IMG/VR virus record: IMGVR_UViG_3300034060_000702
Location: 18,461 to 82,460 of that record
From: a virus
Length of the DNA: 64,000 bases
Direction: 5' to 3' (one strand)
Part shown: piece by piece, positions 20,706 to 30,069 of the stretch
Layout of the letters: each line of letters starts with the position of its first letter
How positions within the stretch are numbered: position 1 is the stretch's first letter
Translations under genes and position numbers: made by a program
Notes under the pieces: model-generated
Seen by the model: the letters and a program-made list of their open reading frames with translations, nothing else
Told to the model about the DNA's origin: nothing
Database searches by the model: none

Positions 20706-21641
20706 TTAATGAGATTTAAACATGTTGTAATAATTATGGTATTGAGCTTTTCTATTAGTTTCCCATATAGCTCTCAACTCTCTAAAGTCTGGTGTATTAA
20801 CCAAACTCATTGCATTATTTCTAGCAGCTCTATATCTTTGTTCAATCAATTGAATTTGCCCTTGATTAACAGCTTCTCCATTCATAATTAAGTTTTCCAA
20901 TAGTCTTTGCTTAACAGCATACTCATAGAACTCATTTAACAAATCATGATCAGGAACAAGTAAGTTACCTTCTTCATCCTCCAACATACCTTGATAGTTT
21001 ATATACAACTTCCCAGTCTGGAATGAAGTATAGATAAAACCATTTTTAATGTATGCAGAATTTGCAGTCTGTACTTTCTTATTAGGACAATTCATGCTAA
21101 CTACATTCCCATCATCTTTAATTCGAATAGGATAAAAATTCTTATAAGTTCTAGTTTCATACTTTAACTTTTGAACTAAAACAGTTTCTTCACCCTTGCA
21201 GTTTACTTGAGTTACACATGCAGTAGCACATGTACACTTTGGTTTTTGTACCAAACACTTTCCACAAATAGTAGGAGGAGTAGAAACAACTGGAGTTACA
21301 CAAATATTAATTTCATTTGGTCCTGGATTATACATCTGGCTAACAGGTACAGACTCTATGTGAGTTCCTTGAGGTATAACTTCATTTACAGTATATTCAG
21401 ATATAATGTAAGCAAAGTTTAAAGCATTGAAATCATTAGGTAATTTTGTTTTACCTTTTTCAATATCCAATACATCATCTTTTGTTTTAAAGATTTTGAA
21501 TCCAAGTTCATAATTACATCGCTTTGCAATTTTAATAAACTCTTGTGGATTAATCAGATCTTCTAAAGCGAAGTTTCTAAACTCATATATGACTTCAGAA
21601 AGTAACTGATCATATGTTCTATAATTTACTTTACTTGCCAT
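20706..21641 (-). CDS. Tail adaptor / ring protein (P22 gp4-like), 311 aa
   Basis: A 311-residue protein beginning MASKVNYRTYDQLLSEV. The first about 100 and last about 110 residues are helical and resemble the head-tail adaptor family that plugs into the portal (gp4-like), with a DFNALNFAYIISEYTVN segment typical of these proteins in crAss-like phages. A central Cys-rich insert (about residues 115-150; CGKCLVQKPKCTCATACVTQVNC) is unusual and could bind a metal or form disulphides. The gene sits between another ring-protein candidate and the muzzle gene with gaps of 1-2 bases, so translation is probably coupled. Role as a ring of the portal-tail barrel is by family resemblance and synteny. 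Confidence 0.75.
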   Translation of the reverse strand: MASKVNYRTYDQLLSEVIYEFRNFALEDLINPQEFIKIAKRCNYELGFKIFKTKDDVLDIEKGKTKLPNDFNALNFAYIISEYTVNEVIPQGTHIESVPVSQMYNPGPNEINICVTPVVSTPPTICGKCLVQKPKCTCATACVTQVNCKGEETVLVQKLKYETRTYKNFYPIRIKDDGNVVSMNCPNKKVQTANSAYIKNGFIYTSFQTGKLYINYQGMLEDEEGNLLVPDHDLLNEFYEYAVKQRLLENLIMNGEAVNQGQIQLIEQRYRAARNNAMSLVNTPDFRELRAIWETNRKAQYHNYYNMFKSH

Positions 21642-21642
21642 C

Positions 21643-22320
21643 TTATCTTAAAATATGTTGTGAATCATCATTTACATCACTTGGTATTTTACCAAGAGTC
21701 ATCATTTCTTGTTGAACCATTTGTTCTATTTCAGCAAACAAATGAACAGGAACATTGAATGTTGTGTTTTGTTTAATCTCACAACTAGTGTCTTCTCCAT
21801 CTTCTTTACAGTAACCTTCAGTTGAATCTTCAAACATTCCTTCTATAGATACAGACTCCCATCTTATATCTGGAAAGTATAAGTATCCATTTTTATACCA
21901 ATAGTATTTGTTTTTATTATATTTGAAATGTGTAGAGTTAGTCATTGCTTGATAAAGAGTTGCTTTAGTTTGAGTAAAAGCTTGTCTACCATCAATAGAT
22001 GTAATGTTTCGAAAGATAGGACCAATAGATCCACTGAATACTTTAGGAAGCTTCTTGTAAGTTCTCATGATTTTACAACCCGTTTTTATACCAGCACAAT
22101 CAGCTTCGATTCTATCAACCTCAACCAACTCAACATAAGGCAAGACTTCAAACAAACTGTCATAGTTCATGAGTTTGTTTTCATTATCTTGTCTTCTCAT
22201 TATAGCATAAGCATACTTATTTATAATGGAATAGATAGTTCTATCAGTTAGAAAAGCATCTTCAGAAACTGCTTTTAAAATATTTCTTATTCTTGAAATC
22301 GATTCTCCAATTGTCATCAT
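21643..22320 (-). CDS. Tail ring / adaptor protein candidate, 225 aa
   Basis: A 225-residue protein starting MMTIGESISRIRNILKAV. The helical N-terminus (SIINKYAYAIMRRQDNENKL), a middle with conserved-looking Cys pair (ADCAGIKTGCKIM) and a beta-rich C-terminal half ending in a helix (LFAEIEQMVQQEMMTL) resemble the ring-forming structural proteins found immediately before the gp4-like adaptor in crAss-like phages. Its ATG overlaps the stop of the upstream gene (ATGA), and the next gene begins 1 base after its stop, so the trio is translationally coupled. Assignment is by position and general fold pattern, without a diagnostic motif. Confidence 0.65.
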   Translation of the reverse strand: MMTIGESISRIRNILKAVSEDAFLTDRTIYSIINKYAYAIMRRQDNENKLMNYDSLFEVLPYVELVEVDRIEADCAGIKTGCKIMRTYKKLPKVFSGSIGPIFRNITSIDGRQAFTQTKATLYQAMTNSTHFKYNKNKYYWYKNGYLYFPDIRWESVSIEGMFEDSTEGYCKEDGEDTSCEIKQNTTFNVPVHLFAEIEQMVQQEMMTLGKIPSDVNDDSQHILR

Positions 22321-22808
22321 ACTTCTTCAATTTGTTGTTTATAATTTAACTGCACACATCTAGCCCAGTGTTTTTTAAAGTAAGAACTTGCTGTCTTCCT
22401 AAAGCTTCCTGTTGCCGAAAATGAAAACAGTCTTGAATACTTTACAAAGTTCTTAATGTTGTTATAGTAAACTATGCGCATCAAGTTGTTATCAGTATCC
22501 CAATTTTTAAAGTAAACAGTTCTACCTTCTTTTATTGAAGAGTTAAAATCTACACTTTTCTTATTTGATTTACCTGCATTATTAATAACTATCTGTCCAA
22601 TGTTTTCTGGTAATACTACACCATAGATATTCTTTGTAGTTTCTTCGCAAATATTATCATTAAACTTTTTTATAATCTTTATGAAATCGCTTTGTAAAAT
22701 AACACCATGTTCAGAGTACTTTCGATTGAATAAGCTAATATCTTTTCTTGTTACTACTTTTCCTTTGAATTCTCTTACTCTTGGCTTAGTTAAATTTGGC
22801 TCTTGCAT
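22317..22808 (-). CDS. Conserved-looking small structural protein, 163 aa
   Basis: A basic 163-residue protein starting MQEPNLTKPRVREFKGKV. The C-terminal third (FSATGSFRKTASSYFKKHW) is rich in Arg, Lys and aromatic residues. I do not recognise a fold. It opens the ring/adaptor/muzzle operon: the gene lies just after a strong terminator (22850-22884) and an AT-rich TATATTATATA region, and overlaps the next gene by 4 bases (ATGA). A connector or tail-assembly role is suggested only by being first in this operon. Confidence 0.6.
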   Translation of the reverse strand: MQEPNLTKPRVREFKGKVVTRKDISLFNRKYSEHGVILQSDFIKIIKKFNDNICEETTKNIYGVVLPENIGQIVINNAGKSNKKSVDFNSSIKEGRTVYFKNWDTDNNLMRIVYYNNIKNFVKYSRLFSFSATGSFRKTASSYFKKHWARCVQLNYKQQIEEV

Positions 22809-22849
22809 AAATATATAATATAGTAATTTATTATCAAAAATACAAATTA

Positions 22850-22884
22850 TATATTAAAAACAAACCCCGGATCTCTCCAGGGTT
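22850..22884 (-). terminator. Intrinsic terminator after collar/collagen-like fibre gene
   Basis: On the minus strand the 8-bp stem AACCCTGG/CCGGGGTT (one G-T pair) closes a 6-base loop and is followed by TTTGTTTTT. It ends the receptor-binding block transcribed from 34.2 kb and separates it from the ring/muzzle operon. Confidence 0.75.
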
Positions 22885-22927
22885 CATTCTAGTCAGCCAC
22901 ATTAAACCAACCTCTCTGTGACATACT

Positions 22928-24094
22928 TTAGAATTTTATTAAGTATCTCATTGACACACCTTTTTGTCTATTATCAGTAGATACAGTAGCTGTACCTGCT
23001 GCAGTTACAACAGTAATTTGTGGTTGTCCAACAACTACAGGACTAATATTATTATTACCTACAAGAAGACCGGTATTAGTAGTATCGCAACCATAGGGTA
23101 TTGCATCAATTAAATTTGGAACTGCAAAAGCTAAAACATTTACTGCTGTATCATATATGTTACCTATTACTGCAAATAGTTTTGGATAAGAAGCTTTTAA
23201 TTTATAAGAACCATCACATAACAACCAACCTTCTGGAAGTACACCATTAGGGAAACCAGCCCAAGAAATAACTGTACCAACAGGTACTAATCCTACACCT
23301 GCGCCAACTTCTTCACCAGGAGTCGGAATGTTTGCAGGTAATGCATCTAAACCAGCAAGAACATAAGACACTACCACTTCATCAGTTGCAGTTACTTGAG
23401 AACCATTACCAGCTAAAGGAGAAACTGTAAATATAAAATAAGTTGGAAACTCAACATAATATGTAACCAATGCTGCTACAAACTTACTAGGATCATTGCT
23501 ATTTGAAATTTGCAATATAGTTCTAAGTTTAATAGCGGCTAACCATCCACCAGCTGTTCCTGAAGGAGCAGTAACATTTGTTCCATAACCAAGCAAACAA
23601 GTCTTACTTATGATTATTGTACTAGTTAATAAAAATGTAGCATCAAGACTTACTGTACCTTGTACAGTACCAGCACCTCTTTTGTATATTAAACTGTTTG
23701 CTCCAGGATTTCCTTGTAAACCATTAGTACCTGGAATACCAGAAGGTCCTGCCATACCTTGTGGTCCTGCAGGTAATCCAATATTCATATTGTAATTTGG
23801 GGATGTTCCTGTTATTGTAACAGTACCTGAAGAACCAGGAGCAAGTGTTGTTACACCACCAATAGCAAGATTAGGTGCAGGTCCAGTAGCTCCCATAGGA
23901 CCTGTTAATCCTGGATTACCTTTTGGTCCAGCAATACCTGTAGGACCAACTGCTCCTGTAGGTCCAGGTAATCCGCTTGCACTTCCTGATGGTCCAGCGG
24001 GTCCAGCTGGTCCTTGAAATCCACGTGGTCCTCTTGCAACAGCTGGAGCTGCGCAAGAACCACCACATGAACTTTGATTACATTTTACACACAT
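22928..24094 (-). CDS. Collagen-like tail fibre with phage tail collar domain, 388 aa
   Basis: A 388-residue fibre. After a Cys-rich N-terminus (MCVKCNQSSCGGSCAAP) comes a Gly-X-Y repeat tract of about 55 residues (GPRGFQGPAGPAGPSG..., ending GPMGATGPAP), a second short Gly-X-Y tract near residue 110-130, a beta-rich middle domain, and a C-terminal phage tail collar-like domain with the pattern PVGTVISWAGF, LPEGWLLCDGS and YPKLFAVIGN (about residues 275-325). It should be a trimeric receptor-binding fibre with a collagen-type stem. It is last in the fibre block and is closed by an intrinsic terminator. Collar-domain recognition is confident; which virion site it attaches to is unknown. Confidence 0.85.
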   Translation of the reverse strand: MCVKCNQSSCGGSCAAPAVARGPRGFQGPAGPAGPSGSASGLPGPTGAVGPTGIAGPKGNPGLTGPMGATGPAPNLAIGGVTTLAPGSSGTVTITGTSPNYNMNIGLPAGPQGMAGPSGIPGTNGLQGNPGANSLIYKRGAGTVQGTVSLDATFLLTSTIIISKTCLLGYGTNVTAPSGTAGGWLAAIKLRTILQISNSNDPSKFVAALVTYYVEFPTYFIFTVSPLAGNGSQVTATDEVVVSYVLAGLDALPANIPTPGEEVGAGVGLVPVGTVISWAGFPNGVLPEGWLLCDGSYKLKASYPKLFAVIGNIYDTAVNVLAFAVPNLIDAIPYGCDTTNTGLLVGNNNISPVVVGQPQITVVTAAGTATVSTDNRQKGVSMRYLIKF

Positions 24095-24104
24095 AATAAA
24101 TTAT

Positions 24105-27100
24105 TTAAGGACAAGTTAAATTTATACTCAAAGCATTCAATGCTTGAACAACTTTATTTTTATAAAAAATTGCAGTTTGTGCGGCAGGTACTTCTGTATC
24201 TAAATTAAAAATACCTTGAGAATTTTCTAAAGATAAATTTGAATTTGCTGTATAAACACCAGTACTTCCAAATGTTGCTAAAGCTAAATCTCTAAAGTCA
24301 TCAAAAGGAAAACCTAAAACTGTAGTTTTTATTTGAAATAAAGTTCCTTTAATTTGATAATCTTGAGCAGAAGCAGTAATTAAATTATTTTTAGTTTGAA
24401 CAATATCTGCAGAATAATCTGGTGCTATTGCATTATTATTAAAAGGAGGTGCTTGAACTGCAGGTGAACCTGTAGCACCAGGTGCATTATATGGAGTTGA
24501 CTCATCTTGGAAAACTAAATTTATAACTAAACCTGGTTCTAAATCTGGGTTTCTTCCATAGTTTCTAAGAGTTCCTAAACACTTAATAAATCTTTCATAA
24601 TAAGGTTCACCTGTTAAACCACCCATGTCAAAGAATTTTACTTTTTCATCATATAACACAGGATCATTATCATAAATTTGAAGCAAACAAAGTTTTAAAG
24701 TACTGGTTCTCATTTCATTTAACGCTGTTTCAGAACTACTCATAGAACCAGAGTTATCAAACCAAATATTTATTTCAGTAGACCTATTTATTTGCGGAGC
24801 CTCTACAGTATTGCAATCAGCACATGGTTCTTTAAGAACACACACTGGAGAACCATCACAAAAACTTACTTGAGAACCATCTGGACAAGTTAATTGATTT
24901 ACACCATCCTGAATTGGAATTGCTTTTCCTTTCATACTTTCAGTACTAAAAATTATGAAAGGTGCTAACTTAGCTGCATCATCAGTAGTATGATCAGGAG
25001 CAGATGGTATTGTAGTTCCAGGTGCATAAATAAATTCTTCTAAAAATTTAGTTTCTGCATCTATTGTAGGATCATTTGCTATGTTCATATCATATATTTC
25101 AAAACCTAATGAAACAGCAGCTCCAGTATTAAGACCTATCATTTTTATTATATGATCTCCAGCCGGTAATACAAAAGGTATTATACTCCAAACATTAAAA
25201 TTAAATGTATAATTTGCTTCAAATAATGCATGAAATGGACCAGTTCCATCAAGTTGTATATAAGCTCTTGAATTATTATCTCCTGAAAAACCAATATGAT
25301 AAACTTTTTGAATACCAATAGTTAAACATTTTGTAAATTCCATATTAAAATCAGAATTTTCAAGGTCGCCTATTTGATTTGGATTACCTACAGTAGGCAG
25401 AATTAATGCAGTTGGACCACTCCATTTTGTAGGTTCTAAATCAGGTCTTATATTATAAGGAGCATTTGTAGCTGCAGGAATACTTTGAGTAGCTGTATAT
25501 TTAATATAAGAGTCTGTTATAATATCATAAACTAAAACTTTTGTTCCATTGGAATAATTTTTTTTCTTATTCCAAACTTTATAAGCCCATCTAGCAATAC
25601 CTACTGTATTTAATCTATTATACCATACATTACCGGGAGTTGCAAAATTAACAGTAGATGTTGTTTGCCATGCTGTAATATATGTATTCCAAGTATTAAG
25701 TAAAAGATTTAGATTTGTTCCAACAGTTGTAGCAGGTGTACCTGTTACAACTCTAAATTGATAATTATTATCAAGAGGCTGCTGATAAAAAAATGTATTT
25801 ATAGCAAAACTTTGAGTTGGATATAAACGCATTCCAGTACCTCCATATGTACCAGGTAAATTACAACCTGGAGATACCACAGTCATTTGTCCATCAAATT
25901 CAGGAGCTACACTGCGAAAACATTTTTGTAAAGGAATGTTCGGAGTATATCCTGGAGAACAACAACAACTAGGTTCTTCAATTATTAAATCTGAACATTC
26001 CACTACAGTAATTTTTTCACAAGTTGGAAAGCCATTAATACTTGTAAATGTGTAACCTGCTGGACAATCAAATGAAGCTGACACAGTTTCATTTGGTTCA
26101 TAAACTGGATACTGTAATGGAGGAGTTGCAATAAACCTTTTAGTTGACCAAATTATATAATTATTTAAACCTGGCACACCTTCTTTGGTTAATAAGGAAC
26201 CCGTATCAGCTTTACCAAATTTTTGTTTAAAACTTTCAATAGATATATCATAAATTTCTGCACCAAACATATCATCGGTTGCACCACCTGCATATCCCCA
26301 AAACCAAAGTTGATGATTTCCTGCAGGTAATGCAATAGAAAAAGTATGCCAATAATCACACTGACCAGTGTTGTTTTGATTTATTTCAAACATAGTGGTA
26401 GCCTGTTGTTGTATTTGATCATAATAATCTAACCTGCATCCATGTTTTCCAGCCATTCCAATAATAAATGTTTTAGCTGTAGTGCAAAGCAAAGTAGTTT
26501 TAAATAATGTATCCATTGTTCTACCTTGAGGCCAAAGACCTACAGAATTAAGCCTGTTATAAAAAGCAAATGTAGGATTCCCACCCCAAACTTTATTTTT
26601 TATTCCTTTGTATCCAGCATAATACATTAAACTATTATTAGGAGAATTTCCATAATCTGTAATATTGCTTTCAAGATTAGCAGTATTTACACTTAACCCT
26701 TGACCTGGAATAAGCATTGAAGTATAAAAAGATTCTGTATCCCAAAAGATTAATCCTTTTTGTCCTAAATCAATATTTATAGGAGCTTGTGCTAAATCTT
26801 CATTTTGACATTCACCTTCACAAATAGTATTTTGATAACTTCTTTTAGTACATCTTTGTAAAGTTAAATCATAAAAATAACCAGCAGCTTCATCACAATA
26901 GCAAACACATTTAATTGGTTTCCATGTTGGAAAGTTTGGACTATTTGAAGGTACACCGTTATAAGTTCCATCATGATAATACAAATCTCTATTGTAAGGA
27001 TCTAATAAGATCCATTTATTTGCTGGTTTTCCAGAAAGGTCTATTGCATTATCTCTATAATAGATGTGATGCCAACAAGGATCAATCCAATTATGTCCAT

Positions 27101-27122
27101 CATAAACTTTGTAATCACTCAT
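24105..27122 (-). CDS. Large adhesin with von Willebrand A-type domain, 1005 aa
   Basis: A 1005-residue structural or adhesion protein. Residues about 782-1005 contain a VWA-type domain: a beta strand leading into FDNSGSMSSS (D789, S791, S793 of the DxSxS MIDAS motif) and a later strand with an acidic residue (INLVFQDES). Upstream are three similar modules, each with a strand reading 'FWDTESF', 'IIWSTKRF' or 'IIFSTESM', separated by short Cys-rich EGF-like segments (CPAGYTF, CCCSPGYTPN, CPDGSQVSFC). No signal peptide is visible, as expected for a virion protein. It lies between two collagen-like fibre genes. Likely function: metal-dependent adhesion to host surface glycans or proteins; the VWA call is from the MIDAS pattern. 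Confidence 0.75.
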   Translation of the reverse strand: MSDYKVYDGHNWIDPCWHHIYYRDNAIDLSGKPANKWILLDPYNRDLYYHDGTYNGVPSNSPNFPTWKPIKCVCYCDEAAGYFYDLTLQRCTKRSYQNTICEGECQNEDLAQAPINIDLGQKGLIFWDTESFYTSMLIPGQGLSVNTANLESNITDYGNSPNNSLMYYAGYKGIKNKVWGGNPTFAFYNRLNSVGLWPQGRTMDTLFKTTLLCTTAKTFIIGMAGKHGCRLDYYDQIQQQATTMFEINQNNTGQCDYWHTFSIALPAGNHQLWFWGYAGGATDDMFGAEIYDISIESFKQKFGKADTGSLLTKEGVPGLNNYIIWSTKRFIATPPLQYPVYEPNETVSASFDCPAGYTFTSINGFPTCEKITVVECSDLIIEEPSCCCSPGYTPNIPLQKCFRSVAPEFDGQMTVVSPGCNLPGTYGGTGMRLYPTQSFAINTFFYQQPLDNNYQFRVVTGTPATTVGTNLNLLLNTWNTYITAWQTTSTVNFATPGNVWYNRLNTVGIARWAYKVWNKKKNYSNGTKVLVYDIITDSYIKYTATQSIPAATNAPYNIRPDLEPTKWSGPTALILPTVGNPNQIGDLENSDFNMEFTKCLTIGIQKVYHIGFSGDNNSRAYIQLDGTGPFHALFEANYTFNFNVWSIIPFVLPAGDHIIKMIGLNTGAAVSLGFEIYDMNIANDPTIDAETKFLEEFIYAPGTTIPSAPDHTTDDAAKLAPFIIFSTESMKGKAIPIQDGVNQLTCPDGSQVSFCDGSPVCVLKEPCADCNTVEAPQINRSTEINIWFDNSGSMSSSETALNEMRTSTLKLCLLQIYDNDPVLYDEKVKFFDMGGLTGEPYYERFIKCLGTLRNYGRNPDLEPGLVINLVFQDESTPYNAPGATGSPAVQAPPFNNNAIAPDYSADIVQTKNNLITASAQDYQIKGTLFQIKTTVLGFPFDDFRDLALATFGSTGVYTANSNLSLENSQGIFNLDTEVPAAQTAIFYKNKVVQALNALSINLTCP

Positions 27123-27127
27123 AAAAA

Positions 27128-27793
27128 TTAATCTTTAATCCAAATATCACCAGCTCTTAATCTATTTGCATTATATGAACCCGGAGGATTTAGAATAGTT
27201 GTGTCTACAAAGTTAACAGTAAATCCTGGAACACCAGCATAAGTAGCTTGATAAACTGGCTCGGTTGGTTCACCATTTGCACCACCAGCAACAAATTGAC
27301 TTGTTACTCCACCTACAAATACTGCAACCCCTCTACCATCTAAACCATTACAACCATTGCTAATATTAGCAGATGATATTTTACCATCAGTAAGTCCATT
27401 ACGATGGGTAACAATTATACCACCACATTTAAAACTAAGATCATTTGGAGTTGGTAATGTAACATCAACATAATCACCAGGATTACCCGCATCACCTGCA
27501 GGACCTTTTTCACCAGGTTCTCCTTTTGGTCCATTTAAACCATCAACACCATTGATACCATTTGCTCCATCAGCACCGGCTGGACCTTGTACTCCAGGAG
27601 GTCCTAATGGTCCAGTTATAGCAAGTCCTTGTGGTCCAGGTGAACCAGTTAATCCAGAGTTACCAGGAGGTCCTTGAGGGCCTGTTTCACCCATATCTCC
27701 TTTATCTCCTTGAATACCTTTCTCTCCTTGATAACCTCTTGGACCTCTTATTCCTTTAGGAAGCTCTTCGCATGAATCTTTGCAATCACTCAT
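27128..27793 (-). CDS. Collagen-like tail fibre protein, 221 aa
   Basis: A 221-residue protein starting MSDCKDSCEELPKGIRGP. Residues 14 to about 112 are almost entirely Gly-X-Y triplets (GPRGYQGEKGIQGDKGD..., GPKGEPGEKGPAGDAGNPG), interrupted once, followed by a beta-rich C-terminal domain of about 100 residues (CGGIIVTHRNGLTDG, VAVFVGGVTSQF) that probably trimerises or binds a receptor. Note the Cys pair in the N-terminal DCKDSC, as in the neighbouring fibre proteins. It sits in a run of fibre genes with small gaps. A fibre stem role is clear from the repeats; the target is unknown. Confidence 0.8.
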   Translation of the reverse strand: MSDCKDSCEELPKGIRGPRGYQGEKGIQGDKGDMGETGPQGPPGNSGLTGSPGPQGLAITGPLGPPGVQGPAGADGANGINGVDGLNGPKGEPGEKGPAGDAGNPGDYVDVTLPTPNDLSFKCGGIIVTHRNGLTDGKISSANISNGCNGLDGRGVAVFVGGVTSQFVAGGANGEPTEPVYQATYAGVPGFTVNFVDTTILNPPGSYNANRLRAGDIWIKD

Positions 27794-27813
27794 AGCATTA
27801 GTTTTTTATAAAG

Positions 27814-28407
27814 TTAATAACCAATTTTAATATTTGGTCTACGGGTATGTATATCTGCAACTGTATTTGGTAACAATGGATCATCCATATCTCCAGAATA
27901 AATTCCTTTATTTGGTTGAGTTGATCCATCTGAACCACCCGCTGTTGAACTCCAATCATTAGCATTGTTTTCCCAAATCAATATTAAATTTGAAGTTCCA
28001 TTGTAAACAAAGTTTATATCAAAATTAATTATCCACCATAGATTATTTGCATATGTACTATATGCAAAATTACTTTTAACATTAGTTAAATCAGTTATAG
28101 TCAAGTCTTGTAAACCAATTAAAGGAGTGCTGCCAAAAGAAGATTGTGCAACATGTCCAATTTTTAATGTTTGATTTGGTAAACTTGTAATTGAACCATA
28201 ACTTCTATTATAAAATGCAACAAAATTAATAGTTTTAGCAGCACCCATTTCTGCAGCAGTCCATATAAAAGCAGTTCTTGAGTATCTGTAATTATAATTA
28301 TTTGGAGCATAATATATTAGCGAAGTACCTGTACCAATTTGTAAAATTTGTCCTGTAACTGGAGGATCTGTACTTCTATGTCTTAATATTCCTAATTGTG
28401 TAATCAT
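27814..28407 (-). CDS. Beta-rich virion surface protein, 197 aa
   Basis: A 197-residue protein beginning MITQLGILRHRSTDPPVTG, rich in Asn, Thr, Tyr and Gly with alternating hydrophobic patterns of beta strands (SLIYYAPNNYNYRYSRTAF, LWWIINFDINF, NLILIWENN). I do not recognise the family; the strand pattern resembles carbohydrate-binding or jelly-roll domains. It lies between two collagen-like fibre genes, 2 bases from one of them, so it is probably a fibre tip or accessory adhesin. Confidence 0.6.
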   Translation of the reverse strand: MITQLGILRHRSTDPPVTGQILQIGTGTSLIYYAPNNYNYRYSRTAFIWTAAEMGAAKTINFVAFYNRSYGSITSLPNQTLKIGHVAQSSFGSTPLIGLQDLTITDLTNVKSNFAYSTYANNLWWIINFDINFVYNGTSNLILIWENNANDWSSTAGGSDGSTQPNKGIYSGDMDDPLLPNTVADIHTRRPNIKIGY

Positions 28408-28409
28408 AA

Positions 28410-30059
28410 CTATACTTTTAAATCACCACCTACCATAAAGGCATTTGTACCAAGTCTTACTACAGTGCAAAATGAATATTGAGCTCTTAATCTTCTTTCA
28501 TTATTAGTAGATAAAATACTAAATTGTGTTCCAAGTACTGAAGGATTTCCAGTAATTGTTACTTCTCCTATACCTTGTCTTACAACAATCAATGACTGAC
28601 CTTCTTTAAGTATTTGAGCATCAGCATAAGCTGCAGCTAAATTGAGTGTAACATCTGAAGATGAATTTACATAAATTATTCTATTTCTATAACTCGAATT
28701 TATAAATGTAGATGTATTAACAGTAATACTTTCTGTAATACCAATTGGTTGCCAACTATAACTATATGCATCTGCAAAATAGTTATAATAATTTGCTGCC
28801 CAAAAATATACAGCATCTTTATCGGTATCATAAACTTGATAACCTACATCAGTATAAGCTAAAGTTAATGCATTTCTTTGTAGAGTAGTTAATCTTGGCA
28901 TTTCCCAAGGATTACTTAATTGTGCTCCTGGTAAAGGCCATACCCCAGAAGCTTTAGGACCATATAAAATATATGTAGCTGTATCTAAGTAAAAATCTCC
29001 ATTAGCTCCAAAAACATCATTTGGAGTTTCTCCAACAGGTAAAGCAGCACTTAGTATAGTTTTACCATTAGTACCATTTGTACCAGCAGTACCTGGTGCT
29101 CCATTTGCACCATCCATACCATTAAATCCTGGGAATCCTTGAGATCCAGTTGCTCCAGTTATACCTTGGATTCCTTGAGGACCAGTAGCACCAGTTGGAC
29201 CAGCAGGTCCAGTCAATCCAATAGGACCTTGAATACCAGTTGCACCAGTTGCTCCTGTAGCACCAGTGTTTCCTGTTAATCCTGTTGGACCAGTAGCACC
29301 TTGAGATCCCGCAGGACCAGTAGCACCTTGAGCACCTGGTAAACCTTGTGCACCAGTAGCTCCTGTTGCTCCACCTGTACTTAATAAAGCCCATTGTGTA
29401 CCATTGTTTGTTGGAACAACTCCAGTTACAGGACCATTGTAAACCCAATAAGAAGCTCCGTTATATAAAGCAGTATCATTAGTTACATATGTTGTACCAG
29501 CATTATAGACACCTTTCCATGTTAAACCTCCAGGAGAAACTCCAGGATTACCTTGAATACCTGTAGCACCAGTTGACCCTATTGGTCCTTGTAAACCTGT
29601 AGCACCTGTTAATCCAATTGGTCCAGTAAGTCCAGTATTTCCAGTAGGACCTGTTGGTCCAGTAGGTCCGGCAGGACCAACAGGTCCAGTTGCTCCAGCA
29701 GGCCCAGTAAGTCCAGTTGGTCCAGCAGAACCTGCGGTTCCAGTTGCACCTTTTATTGAAGTTCCGGATCCCCAAGCAGTTCCAACTTTTGGTCCATAAA
29801 TAATATTTGCAGCAGTATCAATATAAAAGTCACCAGCAACACCAATAAAACCAGCTGGAGCTATAGTTCCGTTTAATATTGTATTACCATCTGCTCCTGC
29901 AGAACCTACTGTAAATATTTCTTCATATCCAGTAGTTAAATACACATAGTATTTACTTTCGAAATAATAAATTACTTCCGGGGATCCTACAGCAGGAACT
30001 CCATCGGTATAAGATAATAGTTGTAAACTTTTAGTTTCAGTTAAAGTTGGTGTAGACAT
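28410..30059 (-). CDS. Long collagen-like tail fibre, 549 aa
   Basis: A 549-residue fibre with two long Gly-X-Y tracts, about residues 104-175 ([19 protein letters not shown]...) and about 229-335 ([19 protein letters not shown]...), separated by a beta-rich module containing [15 protein letters not shown] and WALLSTGG, a carbohydrate-binding-like motif common in fibres. A similar 'GDFYIDTA' strand occurs before each tract ([18 protein letters not shown] and [17 protein letters not shown]), so the protein contains a duplicated module. The C-terminus is beta-rich ([17 protein letters not shown]). It should be a trimeric receptor-binding fibre. Gly codons in the repeats make strong nucleotide repeats between 29,080 and 29,740. 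Confidence 0.85.
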   Translation of the reverse strand: MSTPTLTETKSLQLLSYTDGVPAVGSPEVIYYFESKYYVYLTTGYEEIFTVGSAGADGNTILNGTIAPAGFIGVAGDFYIDTAANIIYGPKVGTAWGSGTSIKGATGTAGSAGPTGLTGPAGATGPVGPAGPTGPTGPTGNTGLTGPIGLTGATGLQGPIGSTGATGIQGNPGVSPGGLTWKGVYNAGTTYVTNDTALYNGASYWVYNGPVTGVVPTNNGTQWALLSTGGATGATGAQGLPGAQGATGPAGSQGATGPTGLTGNTGATGATGATGIQGPIGLTGPAGPTGATGPQGIQGITGATGSQGFPGFNGMDGANGAPGTAGTNGTNGKTILSAALPVGETPNDVFGANGDFYLDTATYILYGPKASGVWPLPGAQLSNPWEMPRLTTLQRNALTLAYTDVGYQVYDTDKDAVYFWAANYYNYFADAYSYSWQPIGITESITVNTSTFINSSYRNRIIYVNSSSDVTLNLAAAYADAQILKEGQSLIVVRQGIGEVTITGNPSVLGTQFSILSTNNERRLRAQYSFCTVVRLGTNAFMVGGDLKV

Positions 30060-30069
30060 AATTATATTT

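Noticed and set aside
24105-27122. EGF-like Cys segments as a sign of eukaryotic origin
   Set aside because: Cys-rich CPxGY segments occur in many phage and bacterial adhesins and the protein sits in a normal fibre operon with the same codon style.
29080-29780. Trp/Cys/Ser-rich minus-strand frames inside the collagen-like fibre gene
   Set aside because: They are frame-shifted shadows of Gly-X-Y codon repeats in the real gene.
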